From the NCBI GenBank assembly GCA_905178155.1, contig CAJINV010000020.1, forward strand, positions 992,001-1,056,000: a stretch of 64,000 nucleotides of DNA, read 5' to 3'. The stretch is from Amoebophrya sp. A120 (taxonomy: Eukaryota > Sar > Dinophyceae > Syndiniales > Amoebophryaceae). A program made the position numbers and the translations under genes. The notes under the pieces were generated by a model that saw only the letters and a program-made list of their open reading frames with translations, did no database searches and was not told the origin of the DNA. Shown one piece after another: positions 43,656 through 55,450 of this stretch (position 1 is the first letter of the stretch; each line of letters opens with the position of its first letter).

Positions 43656-46600
43656 TCAAACAGCGAAGTCCACTCGTGTTGGTGGTCCCCCAGTATGCAT
43701 TGCAAAAGTATCTTCGCACTCGTAGTAATCGCAGACATGCATACTTACAAATCCTGCTATTTTCTTCATTGCAAATTGAAATTTTATTTTTCATAATCAT
43801 GCTAAGGAAAAAATTTGTGATGCGCATGCGGTTTCATACTAGGACAATACTTTTGCAATGCATACCCAGTCGCGTGGTACAACTCGTCACCGAGCTCGGT
43901 TTCTCGGATGCGGTCTGTATCTGCCTGCACCTGCGCTCTATCCCCCGCGAGTAGCAAAACGCCGGGACAACTGCGCAGCGACATCGTCTTCTTGGTGGAT
44001 CCAAGCAACGCGGGAAACTGCAGAAAGTTGTCGTCAAGGCCGCTTTTTTCATCCTCGTGTTCGCGTTCGCAGCTGATGTTGTTCTCAACACGTTCTTTCT
44101 CTTTATTTCCCTCGCTATAATTGCTCATCAGTTCTAGTTGCTCGCTGCAGTGCAGAATCATCCGCAGGGGGTGTATCGCTGCTGGCACGGGGAGGTGCCC
44201 CAAAGCGCGCCGCAGGCCGCAGAAAGTCTTCAACTTGCACAAGCGCTCGAGACCTTTACCGCGAAACTTGCCATCCACGTTCGCGAGCAGAAACACGGCG
44301 CGGACCGTCATGGAAGGGTCGATTACCTGATTTTTGCATGGATTGCAGTGGACACAGACACACAATTGCTTTGTTTATTTGGTCTAGGCCGCATTCGGGT
44401 TCTACTTGTGGTCTAGGCATACGCTACTTACGACCACCAGCACTTGTGCTTACGACACCAGTCAGAAACAAGGTGGACAAACGCTGTAAACAATTAGGAG
44501 CAGCTCAAAATAAACGTACATCATGCGGAGGTATCAGTATGATTGTACCTTCAGAGGCTCCTGATTGAGTTTTGCGAATGCGAGGAAGTCGCTCGGACAC
44601 GCGGTTGCAAGTGCTAAGAGTGAAAACTGATTCACCCCGTATTGTCGCAGGAAGTTTTTTCCCAGCGATGTTGACCTATTGGTCTTTTGTCCTTTAGGAG
44701 TCGTCGCGGCCGGCCCGTTTGGGACGAGGTGAAATTTGAAAAAACTCTGCGCCCTCGGGAAATCGCCCGCGAGCCGCGCGTTTAGCTCGATGAGACGGAC
44801 CTGCTTCGTGTTCTGGCATCGGATCAACTCCAAATGGCTGGCGCCGAACACCAGCCCGCAGCGGTCCAGGGCCTCGCGGCAGAAATTCAGGACGTCCAGC
44901 GGGAGTTCGGCGCACAACTCTTGCTCGTCGTACAGTGGTCGTTTCGTTTCTTCGTCCACTTTCTTCACGGTGGATACCCACGCGTCGCTCACCACATGCA
45001 CGCCCTCGCACTATTGAGAGGAAAAACCCCCCCTCCCCATATCGAAAAGGTATCTTTGCAAAAATTTGTGTTGCGGATTTGAGGTCACAAATCACATCTG
45101 TCTTGCAAGAAGGCAAACCCAAAGAATCCGCCGCTTTAGGGAGGCGATTGGTAATGCTGTTTCACCTACATGGCAGGCCTCTCTTATGCCAAGAGCCTGC
45201 AACAAAACACCCCTACGCAGCCTGAGGCTTTGCCTGTAGTGCCTCGCTGCAAGACAGGGCTGATTTGTGTACACAAATCCAGCAGCAGAAGTTTCCGTTT
45301 CAATATGGGGAGGGGGGATTTTTCATTTTGATACGCACGAAACCAGGTTTACCACGTACTCATCGCCGACAAGAAGTGGTTCGATGATCACTAAGCGAGG
45401 CACATTGTACGCATATCTGTTGAGAAGTTGTGTGCGTGAATTTGTACTAAGTATAAGTAATTCTAATTGCTCATATTCGGCGACTTGTTTTCTTCAATGC
45501 GGGAGGTGATAGATAAGTAGTGAGCTCACGACGACAACCAAGAACAACTTCAACTAGTAAGTACAACATAGACAGAGATTGAAAGACGGTGGAAATGGAG
45601 AAACGCCACGAAGAACGCATCACATCGACATCTCAGTCTGACATAAGGAGCAGCATGACAAAGATGAACTTCAAGAATACCGCATCCGCGTGGCGTACTC
45701 GTCTTCGTCTAGGTCTGCAGTATCACTGTGTGCCACCTGTCCGCCATGATGTTGCACCATCCCTCCTCCTTCTACTACTTCCGCGCCCCCGAGTGCAAAC
45801 GGTTCCGCGGGCAACTTCTGCACGTCCCATACGTTCGCGGGGCCGAGCGTGGTGCGGATGCAGTCCGCGAGCTCGGACTCGGACTGCACGACGACAACCC
45901 CGCAGGAGGAATCGGAGTAGGGGATCTTGAGAACCACGGGGTAGCTCTGAATGCTGGCCTTGATCGTGTCCTCGTGTAGAGGCACCATCTGGAAGTCCGC
46001 TGTGCCGGTCTGGCTGCGCCGGCAATAACCTGAATAATTCTACGTATCAGCGGCGGACGATGGATCCGGACGATCCTTGACGAAATTGTTATTTCAACTC
46101 GTTTATTCGACTTTTATCTAAAAAATAAAAATGAAACCGCGAAGAAGTGCATATTTCAATTTTGCTATCCTGAAAGCCGAAAAACAAAATTCGGATTCCA
46201 CTTCCAGAAGACAAGAATACAAGCGAAAATAAGTAAACGTACGTTCAAAATCCCCGTGTTCGCAGCGTAGCCTTTGGAGGAATTTATGCTGGCGGTAGGA
46301 GGTCGTGCCTGGGTCGTTCCGGACACACCTGTCGTGATTAAAATCCGGCCTCGCGGCGTGCATATCCTGCAGGTAGAGAAGTTCGTCGTATCCTGAGTGA
46401 AAACGTCCCCGCCCCAGAATCAATCAAGTTTGGAAGTCTGCAACACAAATCCAGAAGTTTTGGCAGTCACGCATGAGAAGTTTTCCGCTGTATCGTAGCG
46501 CAGGTTAGCAAGCAAAACCGCATCAAAAAGCCGCCTCCTTATCCTGTTTACAGCATCACAAATACCAAAACACGATCGAAGACGCCTCCCATGGGGATGC

Positions 46601-47863
46601 GCATCACAACTGTTCCTGTCATTGCAAAACTGCAAGACAAGTGTGGGGCGGGGACGTGCTTACTCACAATACGTCGTCTCCCGTCGTCACGGCCAGAACG
46701 TCGAATTCCGGGTCTTTCGGCAAGTTTTGCGAGACGAAGGCCGCGCTCATTGTCGTCGACCCATCCTCCACCGGGGCGGTGAAAAGCAGGTTGCAGTCCA
46801 ATTGGTTCAGGTAGTAGGCCAACAGAAACCGGGAGGCGCTGGCCCCGTCGCCGCCGAGCCACAACATCGACCGCCGGCTCTTCACTACGCGGGGCGGCGG
46901 CAGGCCGCAAATCTCGGATAGTGTGCACGAAATGTGGAGGAGCGTGGGGAGCTCCTTGCTGGACGATGAAGTCGTCGACGTGTTCCTGTCGAGCAGAGAA
47001 AGAACAGGTGGAGACGCTATTTTTGCAGGTGCAGGTCTATTTATTTGCTGGCGTTCATCCTGAACTGCGACTGGGGTATTATTATTAAAGTTCGCTTCAC
47101 CCGCTTCGAGGCGACAATCTGTATCGCTTTCGGGCCCTGGCTCCGGCTCCTCTTCCTCGCGAAAGGCGGTCCGGTCGCTGGACGTTATGATTTCGAGCCG
47201 AATTTTGATGGAGTGCGAAAGCTTTCGTGTACACGGGTTCTGCACGCGGGGGGCGTGGGCTCTCTGTAGTCTCTGGGGCAGAAATCGATGCTCACCTTTC
47301 TGGAAGATTTCTGCTCTTGGGATCTTGATCTTCTCGAGCAATTGCTGCGGTTTGTCAGCAACAAACGGCTCCTCGGAGACCACGTCGCCGGACTCCTGGA
47401 TACTACGACTATCGTGCATCGGGCCGCTCTTGGTCTTGCTAAATCTGTCTTGCTCGGCAACCAAACGGAGGCCGAAATCCTGCAGCTTGCGGTCGTTTTT
47501 ATCAGCACTTCTTCCCGCCAGGGTCTGTGTCTTGATGCTGGCTCGCGGTAGTTCTACTTCGCCGTCATTGTTTGCGTTTGATGTGTTTGAATTCTCAGCG
47601 AAGTCGCAGCTCTTATTTCCAGGTTGTGGTTGGACGCTTTGGCTTTCCATTTTCCTGCGTTTGCGCTTCGAGGCGGAAACCGTGGACGAGGGGCTGACGA
47701 CGTCAATGTTACCCGCGATGAAAACTTCGTCTGCGTTGTCACCTTGTTTCTCTTCTTCTGGTTCTTCTGTTGGCGGGTTATTTTTCATCGCTGCAACATC
47801 ATCTTCGCTAGTATGTTGATCTGCGTTCAGAAGATCCCAGCAAGCCGCTTTTGTTGCTTCCAT
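43656..47863 (-). CDS. ATP-grasp ligase-type module (3' half of a probable fusion with the MATH gene)
   Basis: From Met at 47863 the frame has a disordered 250-residue start, then a Rossmann-like part (RRSMLWLGGDGASASRFLL and DPEFDVLAVTTGDDE). After the introner at 46389 comes LLYLQDMHAARPDFNHDRC and NDPGTTSYRQHKFLQRL, the pre-ATP-grasp region. The ATP-grasp fold follows: YPVVLKIPYSDSSCGVVVV (the Lys and glycine-rich loop), LVIIEPLLVGDEYVVNLVS (the adenine-binding EE-L-x-G segment), LVFGASHLELI and VRLIELNARLAGD (metal-binding E-x-N). These motifs match carboxylate-amine ligases such as carnosine-synthase-like or biotin-carboxylase-like enzymes; the substrate is unknown. GT-AG introns lie at about 46025-46231 and near 45.34-45.69 kb. 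The stop at 43656 follows RVDFAV if the introner at 43694 is removed with one CCCAG copy. The frame is open upstream into the MATH exons. Confidence 0.75.
43694..43864. mobile_element. Introner element, family F1
   Basis: F1 ends TATGCATTGCAAAAGTAT and partner, duplication CCCAG. Separates the last short exon of the ATP-grasp gene. Confidence 0.94.
45012..45333. mobile_element. Introner element, family F3
   Basis: Ends GGAAAAACCCCCCCTCCCCA and partner, duplication CGCAC. Lies in the ATP-grasp domain between EYVVNLVSC and HVVSDAWVS. Confidence 0.94.
46389..46671. mobile_element. Introner element, family F16 (single copy here)
   Basis: Ends TGAGTGAAAACGTCCCCGCC and partner GTAAGCACGTCCCCGCCCCA, duplication CGTCG. 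Precise removal gives VTTGDDELLYLQDM. A GTGAGTAAG donor and a TTTCACTCAG acceptor sit close to the ends, but using both breaks the frame. Confidence 0.94.
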
Positions 47864-50800
47864 ATTTTCTTTCTCGAGAAAGAAGTAGTTCGCTAGAAAG
47901 CTCTATACATTGCAAAGGTTAGAAGTTGCATCGAACTAGTATAAATAGCATCCGCAAAACAAATAATTTCGGCAAGAGGAGACCTGGAATTTGTAATGCT
48001 GTTTCAGGTGTGGAACGAGATTTGTCATGCATGAGTGCAATAATTTATACGAGTACGCTTGGCTTCTTCTTTGCAATGCATAAGCTCCGGGGGCAAAACG
48101 TCGGATAGCCCCAGATTCCGTTCCCGTCGTGGCACAGTCCCCGCGGGCCGATTATGGCGTTCTCAACTGTTACATTCTCAGCTGTTACATGATTTGTCAT
48201 GCAAATTTACCAACAAGATCGCCTTGATAGATTAAGCTGTCTCGCATGACAAATATCCGAAGGGCTAAACAGCATGTAAATGTGTGCCAAATCTGTAATG
48301 CAAAAGGCGCAATCTTCCCCCTTTCACTTTCGCCGTTCTTGCATTCATTGCAAATTCATGTAACAGTTGAGAATGTAACGTTTGAGAACGCCATACCGAT
48401 CCCGTCGAGAGAAACGTGGCAGGTCAACGTCGCTTTGCCGCTGTATTTGAGAAAGAGGGAGACGTACTCCGGGTCGGTTCCGGACCTATGAAATGCAAAA
48501 GCATCGCATTAGTATAAATCGCATGACAAATTTTCTCAGCGCGAGAAATGAAATTTGTAATGCGGGTCTAACTTGAGAAAGAAATTTGTAATGCATGAAT
48601 GCGATTACTACGAGTACGATACTTTTGCACAGGATAGGACCCGTGCGGGTACAAAAACAGCTGTAGCTCGTAGTCCCCGACCTTAAACGGTTCGGACCGG
48701 ATCTCCTCGCCTGGTTGGAAGTAGATTTTCGAAAACAAACTCGAGTCCAAACACCAGTCCGCCACACGGCCGGTGACGGCCACCGGCGGCACCTCCGCGA
48801 GAGCTTCCACCTGAACGGTCAAAGCGCCTCCATTCCCCAGCATGTGGGAAAAGGTCGGGAAGCCCCAATTGCTGTCTCGGTCCCAGTAGTGCGCCGCGCA
48901 CCGCTGCGTGTTTCCCACCCGCATGCAGAAGGCGTGTCGGGTGCCCGAGGGCGCTTTCAGGAAGAGCGCACAGCTGGTCAGCGTTTTCAGTTTCAACTCC
49001 GCCTGTTGTTGCTCCTCTCGGGACTTCGACGAGGTCGCGGGCGTCTCCGATTTGGTCTTTCGAAGATGATTACTTGACCCTTTTGCACCCCCGCTGCTGC
49101 CCGCGGCGTGCTTCTTCGCCTTCTTTTTATTCTTGTTCAGGACCCCGATGCCGACCGCCGCCTTGCTCCGCCCCGTCGTGCCCGAACTAGTATCGAACGC
49201 GGAGGGAGTCGGAGTGGCGATCGGTTTTTTGTTTTGTTGTTCCACTGTGTCGCTGCTGCTACTGCTGCTGCTGGGTCCTGAACTAGAACTACTGGAGCTC
49301 GAGGTCGCTGTTTTGGTTGGACTACTTTTACTACCCTTAAGAGCCGTCTTGATGTTGTTATGATCCTTATCTGGGCTTCTTCTATCTTTCAGTTTTGTAT
49401 CGGGTCGTTCCTCGGTGGAATCATCTTCTGGTGGTTGGCCCGATCTAGATTTTCTGTCAGAAGAGGGACTCTTTTCATCTTCACGACCAGGACGACCCGT
49501 CATCCCGACACTGGTGCCCTCCACCTCCGCGGCTGCAGTATTTTCACGTTCGGCTTCGGGCATGTCTCCGTCAGCCCAAAGCTTTTTCATTGGACCTCCG
49601 ACCACGCGGCCACCTCCTCCCACAACCGGGGGCGACCCTGGTGGCGGGCTCGGGCTTGGGATTTTCTTTCGGATTTTCCGAATTGTGGGTGTGTGGCCTG
49701 GTGAAACGAGACCGCTCAAGTAGCTGCTCGTCGCTGGCGACGGAGTTGGAACGTCCTGCGCTGGGGGCGACGCACTCTTCACGGGCACAACGTTCGCGCC
49801 GCCGCGAGGATTAGATCTAGTACTGCTGCTGTGGTTCTTGTTTCCGTTATGATGACCTCCATTTCCATCGCCCCCGGTAGAAGCCGCCGCCGCTGCTAGA
49901 GCGGAGGAGACGCGACTTTTTCTGGTCGCAGTGCTGGTCGAAGGCTTGGTTGAGGCGACGGAAGAGGTATGAAAACCCGAGGTTGTACAGCTGGTTCCCC
50001 GTGGCTCACCGTGTGGGTAAAACAGGATTTGCAGCGGCCCCGGCACGCCCTCCAGGTAAAATTTTTCCGAAGTCAGCTGGATTTGCGTTCTGTTCACCAA
50101 CGTAGTTGTGCTGGACGCGTAGTTGTTTGTTGCGGGAGCGCCGGATGATCCTCTCGCACCACGTCCTCTAGCAGATGATGAGGACGCTGTTTGTTCCACA
50201 TGATCCTTCGTCGCATGATAGTTGAAGTAGTCCGGTCGGAGCCACAGGTGCCACGTAGCGCGGTTGCCGCCGATGGAGGGCAACGGGGCGTAATCAACGG
50301 ATAGAGCTGTGGTTGGTCCTGGCGTAGTTGTGCCTGCTTTTTGACGATCTCTAGAGGCAGCTTGTTTATCTTCCAACTCCGCGAGGGCTGTCGCAAGTTT
50401 TTCTTGGAGGAGGAGTTGTTTATTACTCTGCTCCTGCGTAGCTGCACCTGCGTCCCATCCTACATTTTCAGCCTCGTCAACATCCTTGTTCACAAAATCA
50501 CGGTCCATCGTATGGTGCTTCTCATCCGCAGAGAGGTTCTTGGACAACCACCTTGCTCCAACTCCATCTCCCCCCAACACACCACAACTACAGATGCGCT
50601 TGACGTTCTCCGCGTGGGCGAGAAAGGCTGCAAGGGTCTTCTCCACGTCGTGCTTGTTCCCCCGCCTACTACACAACTCCAGGTCCCGCCAGAGCCACGA
50701 GTCCACGACCAAAGGTTGGGGAAACGCGGCCAGCAAGGACACACTCACAAACGCGGCCTGCCGAAACAGCGGAAATGTGTCGTTTTTCGTGCAGATTTCA

Positions 50801-53800
50801 CTATTGAAACTCAGCAGCTTCACCACGGTCGTGGTATGCTGCTGCCGGGACGTAGATCGCGACTTCTTTCTCCTCTTCTTCACTGCGTGCTGACCTTTAA
50901 TATCAACATTTGGTGGCGCATCAGCATGATGCTGATCGTCATCTTTATTATCGTCTCCTCCTTCCACTTCATCACCTGGATCATCATCGTCGACCTCGGT
51001 AGAAGCACCCCTGCCGGCAGCTATTCGCTTTTTGAGGTCCTTCAGCCGTTTTTCTGCCGCCTTCACGGCTGCGGCTGCTGCTGCAACCTGGCCGTGGTCA
51101 TCTGGAGCGCTGCCGAGACGAGGGTCTTCCCCTTCTGCGGACGATGAGGAGCTTGACGAGGAAGATGTTCCAGTGACTGGCGCAGAAGAGGTTTTGTTGC
51201 CTTCTAAGAGGTGGTCAGACGCACAACTAGAATCCTCCTCAGAAGGGTCGTCATTTATTTCGGCCGCTGTTCCAAACGTTTCAGAACTACCTTCTTGGTC
51301 GTCGTGGTCGTTCTTCAAGAAGTTCTTGTCATCTTGCGCTTCTAGTTGATGGCGGCCTGTAGCTCTACTCCTCGTAGTCGTACCTGTTTCAACATCTTGA
51401 CCTCGTTCGGCTGGTAGTTCTGAGTAGAGGCAAATTTCAAACACTCCGTTGCCGGACACGCCGAAACTGCCTAGTGTGCCGGTTGTGGTTCGCAAATACC
51501 GGACCAGATGCTTTTTTCTCTGCAGAAGCTCCCACGAGTTGTTGTCTACCGGGAGGTCGGCTGTACTAGAAGTCGTAGTTGTACTCTTGCTGTTGTTCGT
51601 GTTCGTCCTACGCCGCCTTTGTTGACTTTGATGTTGTTCAGCTTCTCTTCTTGTACTAGAAGTGCTCTTCTTTTGAACCTGCACAGGCAGAGCCGCGGTA
51701 CTACTAGCAGCATCCGTCGACAAGGGCGACGCACTACCCTGCTGCAAAGGCGACGGCCCTGGTGCGTCAGTGAAGAGTAGATCTTGGCTAATATTCACAG
51801 CGCCGCTTCTCGTCCCTGGCCCGGTTTTAGCGAGCAAATCGTCTAGCCTGTCGATCTCGGAGGGGATGTCGTAGTTGATTTTGTAGTAAAAGCAGCGCCG
51901 CTCCGCGTCATAGCTGATGAACTCGAGCCGTTTATTTTTGTTGGACAAAGACGAGCCGTTGGCGTTGGGTTCTGTAGTTGCGTCATCTTTCATCTTGCCG
52001 AAAAACAGGTCACCGGCTGTTGCTCCGTCTTCCGCTGGAGGGTCTACTTGCGCCAGTACGGCGGGGCCGCCGTGCTCCTCCTGCTGATCTGGTTGGAAAT
52101 TTCCAGAACCACGATGATTTGAGCGATTCCTGTCGTGACCTTTCGACTTCTTTCCCCCGCTCTTCGCAGTTGATGATTGGTGATAATCATTCGTCGGAGG
52201 AGGTGCAGATGATTGGCTTGGAAAGATCAAAGTGCGTTCCTCGAAGCCTCCACGTCTATTTTTCCTGTTGTAGTTTGATGTGTCTGGTCCCCCTCGTCGT
52301 CCTGGCACTGTCGGTGAGTAAACGTCTACTTTTGCAGCTGAAGGCGATGGCGAGTGAGAGTCAACTACACCGTCGTGGTAAAGATCGTCCTCGTCATCCT
52401 CCTTATCCGGTGACTCCATGATATCGAGGTTGAGCTCCACCTGGTTATGGTTCATGCGATTGCTAGACGCTGCAGTGCTTGCCCCGTAGAATGTCGTCGA
52501 CGAAGATGAAAAGTTATCGACGTACTTCATTTTATTTCCAGCACCTCCGCCTGCTTGTGCCTGCTTGTGTCCTGATGTTGTTGAACGTTGTTGGGTAAAA
52601 ATATTGGACCGAGCGGGCCCTGCATGAGAACTACCGTCAAGGAAAGCGTTGTCCTGTTTGTTTGATGCGGTTGTAGAACTAGAAACTGCGACGTTGCTCT
52701 TCGATCCACCTCCACTGCTATTGTTCCTTTTCGCCTCCCCGGTATTGTTGTTCGCTGGAGATGACCATCCCTGCTTGTAGTGCTCGCTCCATCCCGGGTG
52801 CCACGTGATATTCGAGGCTGTTCTCCCCCGGGGATGCGGCGCCACCGGGGAAGTCCAGGCGACCGTCGGATCAAAATGCTCGTGGTCCCAGTTCGAGTTG
52901 GCCACCTGTTCCCGCTGCAGGTAATTCTCGAACGCGTTTTCCTGCGCGAAGTACTTCTTATTCTCGTAGTTGTTATCGGCACCACCAGCCCAGGGCGTAG
53001 CTGTTGTTCCAGGTCGCATGAAGTTGTAGTTTGGGTCGTTGTTCGCATTCTGCGTGCTGGTTTCGCTGTGGCCAGCGCTGCTGGGAAAAGAACCATGTCC
53101 GGAAGTGTACCACCCTGCATTGTAGTAGCTAGAGGAGCCGGGCGGGTCGGCATTCCAAGAATTATAGTGAGGACTAGAAGATGAAATAGCAGTAGCAGCT
53201 CCTTGTTGATGGTGGTTGTAGCTGCGATGCCCCGCCCAACTATCCCACTTACTGGGTGCACCAGCTCCAGTACCATTGTTCTTGGAATGATAACTATTGT
53301 AGTTCTGTTGCCCGTTCTTGTTCCAGGGAAATGCATGATACCCTGCTGGTCCACCACCACTAGGTGGCGCGTGTTGGTAGTGCGGCGAGAAAGCTGCTCC
53401 ACTGTTGTTGCCCCCTTTCTGCGGATGCCACGCCCAGAAGCTTTTTTGGTGCTGCCCGCCACCCACACCGGCACCCCAAGAGCCGCCCTTCGGCGAAAAA
53501 GCAGCGGCTGTCCCTGCTGGTCCCCATAGATTGTCCCCGCCGAATGGCGCAGGTGGCTGCTGATTCTTTCCACCAGGCGCTCCTGACTTGCTACTTGGGT
53601 GGAAAAAACCACCTCCGGTCGAGCCGCCTTTTAACATTTTCCCCCCTACTTGCACTGCGTTGTAAAAGTGCTGCTGCTCCATCAGCTGCGGGGGTGCCGG
53701 ATAAAATCCGTGAGCAGGACTGTAGTAGTCAAGTTGCTTATTTCCTCCCTTTTTGCTTTTCATGTTCATCCCTTTGACGTGCGACATCTGTGTTGGTGCG

Positions 53801-54651
53801 CCAGGAGCACTGCTGGTGAAGACATGCGTTGGAGCAGGAGGTTGTATGGCCATCGGCTGCGAGGAGATCTGATTTTTCCCGTGGGTCGGGGTTGGCTCCG
53901 GTGCGGCCCAGGTGCCGGCATGCGGTCGAGAAGATGTAGTAGACTCGAAGTTGTTTTTATGCTGTACTAGGTGAGCAGATCCTGGTGGACCTCCACTTCC
54001 AACTTGACCCTCAAGTTGGCCTTTTGCAGTTGTGCCGACGCCCCCATGTGGTGGTCCGCCTCCACTCTTCATCGGCTTGCCGCCCTTTCGAGGACCTGGT
54101 GGACCTCCTCCGTAAATAAGAGCGACGCCTGGATGTCCTACTTCATGGTAGCCATCTCCTGAATGTTGATGCACACCAGCTGGTCCTTCCACCTGGTGCT
54201 GGTAATTGTGTATTCCTTGCTGGGCTGCAGCTTCGTGCCCACCAACTTCCTCTTCTACTCGCTCCGCGGCCTTCCGCATTTTCCTGCCGTGCCCTCGCGG
54301 GAAGTGGTGCGGCTTCATCCCAGCAGCACCTCCCGACGGTGAGCTGCCTCCGTACTGGTAGTTTGCAAGCATGGCACTCCCTTCCGCCCGTTGTGCAGCT
54401 GGAATGAAGCTCCCGCCCTTGGAGGATGAATTATGCGCCGCCACGCTTTGATGATAAAACGACCCGTCCACGGCCACGTGCGTCGGTGCAGATTGCGTGC
54501 GGAAATGCGGTGCAGCTCCGTTGTAGCTCTGGTCAACATGATTCCCATTCGTTCCGCTGGTCGTGTCGTGCTCAGGAAAATTATCATGCTGCACAGCAGT
54601 ACCTACATCTGCGAAACCGGAACCGCTACTCCCACCTGTCTCGTCGTACAC
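47864..54651 (-). CDS. MATH-like domain protein with large prion-like N-terminus (5' half of probable ATP-grasp fusion)
   Basis: One exon of more than 6 kb (54651-48637) is followed by exons 48486-48396, 48152-48083 and 47904 onward. The first 900 residues are low-complexity, rich in Gly, Ser, His, Asn, Gln and Tyr, with repeated GGPP and KGG motifs. MATH-like strands follow: ATWHLWLRPDYFNY, GPLQILFYPHGEPRG, then SNWGFPTFSHMLG and EPFKVGDYELQLFLYPHG. Across the introners these continue as SGTDPEYVSLFLKYSGKATL, LTCHVSLDGIGPRG and GIWGYPTFCPRSFL, the typical MATH order. MATH domains bind peptide partners, often in ubiquitin pathways. Poly-Ser runs of 8 or more residues separate the modules. The frame continues through the introner at 47905 into the ATP-grasp exons. 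The codon at 54651 is GTG and an in-frame TAA lies just upstream, so the true start is probably in an unseen 5' exon; an AG acceptor at about 54684 fits. Confidence 0.72.
47905..48082. mobile_element. Introner element, family F1, at the MATH/ATP-grasp junction
   Basis: F1 ends slightly altered (TTGCAAAGGTTAG; TTGGCTTCTTCTTTGCAATG), duplication AGCTC. Removal joins GYPTFCPRS to FLANYFFLEKENMEATK in one open frame. Confidence 0.9.
48153..48395. mobile_element. Introner element, family F4
   Basis: Ends TATGGCGTTCTCAACTGTTA and perfect partner TATGGCGTTCTCAAACGTTA, duplication CCGAT. Lies inside a MATH-like module; removal joins VSLDGIG to PRGLCHDGNG. Confidence 0.95.
48487..48636. mobile_element. 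Introner element, family F1
   Basis: F1 ends, duplication GGACC (GGTCC on the transcript, permitting GT-AG). Removal joins LFLYPHGS to GTDPEYVSLF. Confidence 0.95.
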
Positions 54652-54879
54652 ATTCTCGGGTAATGCTGGGGTGCCTGCGTGTTATGTGAAATTTTGAGTA
54701 GAATCGTTTCACTCATTGTTCCTGTCGAGACGGTTGATACACCGGCCCTGGCTCTTGCGCCCTTTCTGAGGAGCCGCGGAAAAGACGACAGCAAGTGTAG
54801 CTTATCTTTATTTTCATCTTCTACAACAACTAGAACGATACGAAGAAGTTCTTGTAGCCAATGCGAGGAAACCTCAATC

Positions 54880-55450
54880 TCAACCTAGAGTGTGTTGAGG
54901 AAGAAAATCGTTTTCTATACCACTGGCAGCTCTACTTCCAGAAGCTGCTCCGAGGAGGACCCCGTGACTTGTCGTCTGCTGTTCGTGAATGTGGTACTTC
55001 AGGCGCGCTTCGATGCCGACCTCCTCAAAGCGCAGAATCTCGTCCTCGGCCACAAGGGAAAGCAGCCGCTCCGCCTCGCGCAGGAGAGAGCGGTCCAACA
55101 ACATTGACGACGGTGGCGGCGGCTGCTCCATCATCATCACGCGCAGGACGACGCCGGCAGTGACAATGAGCGGTAGAAGAAGTAGTGGCGGCGACGAAGT
55201 AGAAGAACTCCTTCTACATCAAGAGTTGAGGTCGAGAAACCTTCTCCTACCAGAGAACGAATTTTGCCACCAAACGCAAACGTCGAGGTGGGCCACCAGC
55301 GCCGCTCCACGTCGATTTGCAGCCTCCAGGACGACCTTCGTGTACAACTGATGGTCCTCTCTTCGGTGGACGTCGAGTGTGCTAGGATGTCGTAGTTGGA
55401 GAGGACTGTCGCCGCACTAGTACCTCCTGTACCAGCGGTCGTTCCATGTT
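54880..55450 (-). CDS. Possible small gene, unknown
   Basis: Two minus-strand open stretches have protein-like composition. The upstream one includes YTKVVLEAANRRGAALVAHL and DVCVWWQNSFSG. The downstream one includes LLREAERLLSLVAEDEILRF and EEVGIEARLKYHIHEQ and stops at 54880. A donor-like GTAGGAG follows the first. No ATG start, acceptor or family is established. It could be a 5' exon of the MATH gene or a chance frame. Confidence 0.3.

Noticed and set aside
44534-47863. A GT-AG intron using GTGAGTAAG at about 46.66 kb and CTCAG at about 46.4 kb
   Set aside because: Canonical splicing there breaks the ATP-grasp frame, whereas removal of the F16 element with one CGTCG copy keeps it and gives TGDDELLYLQD.
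48568-48640. C-terminal extension of the MATH frame (PVQKYRTRSNRIHALQ)
   Set aside because: These residues are translated introner end sequence (family F1). The same KYRTR or CAKVSYS strings appear at the end of many frames in the window.
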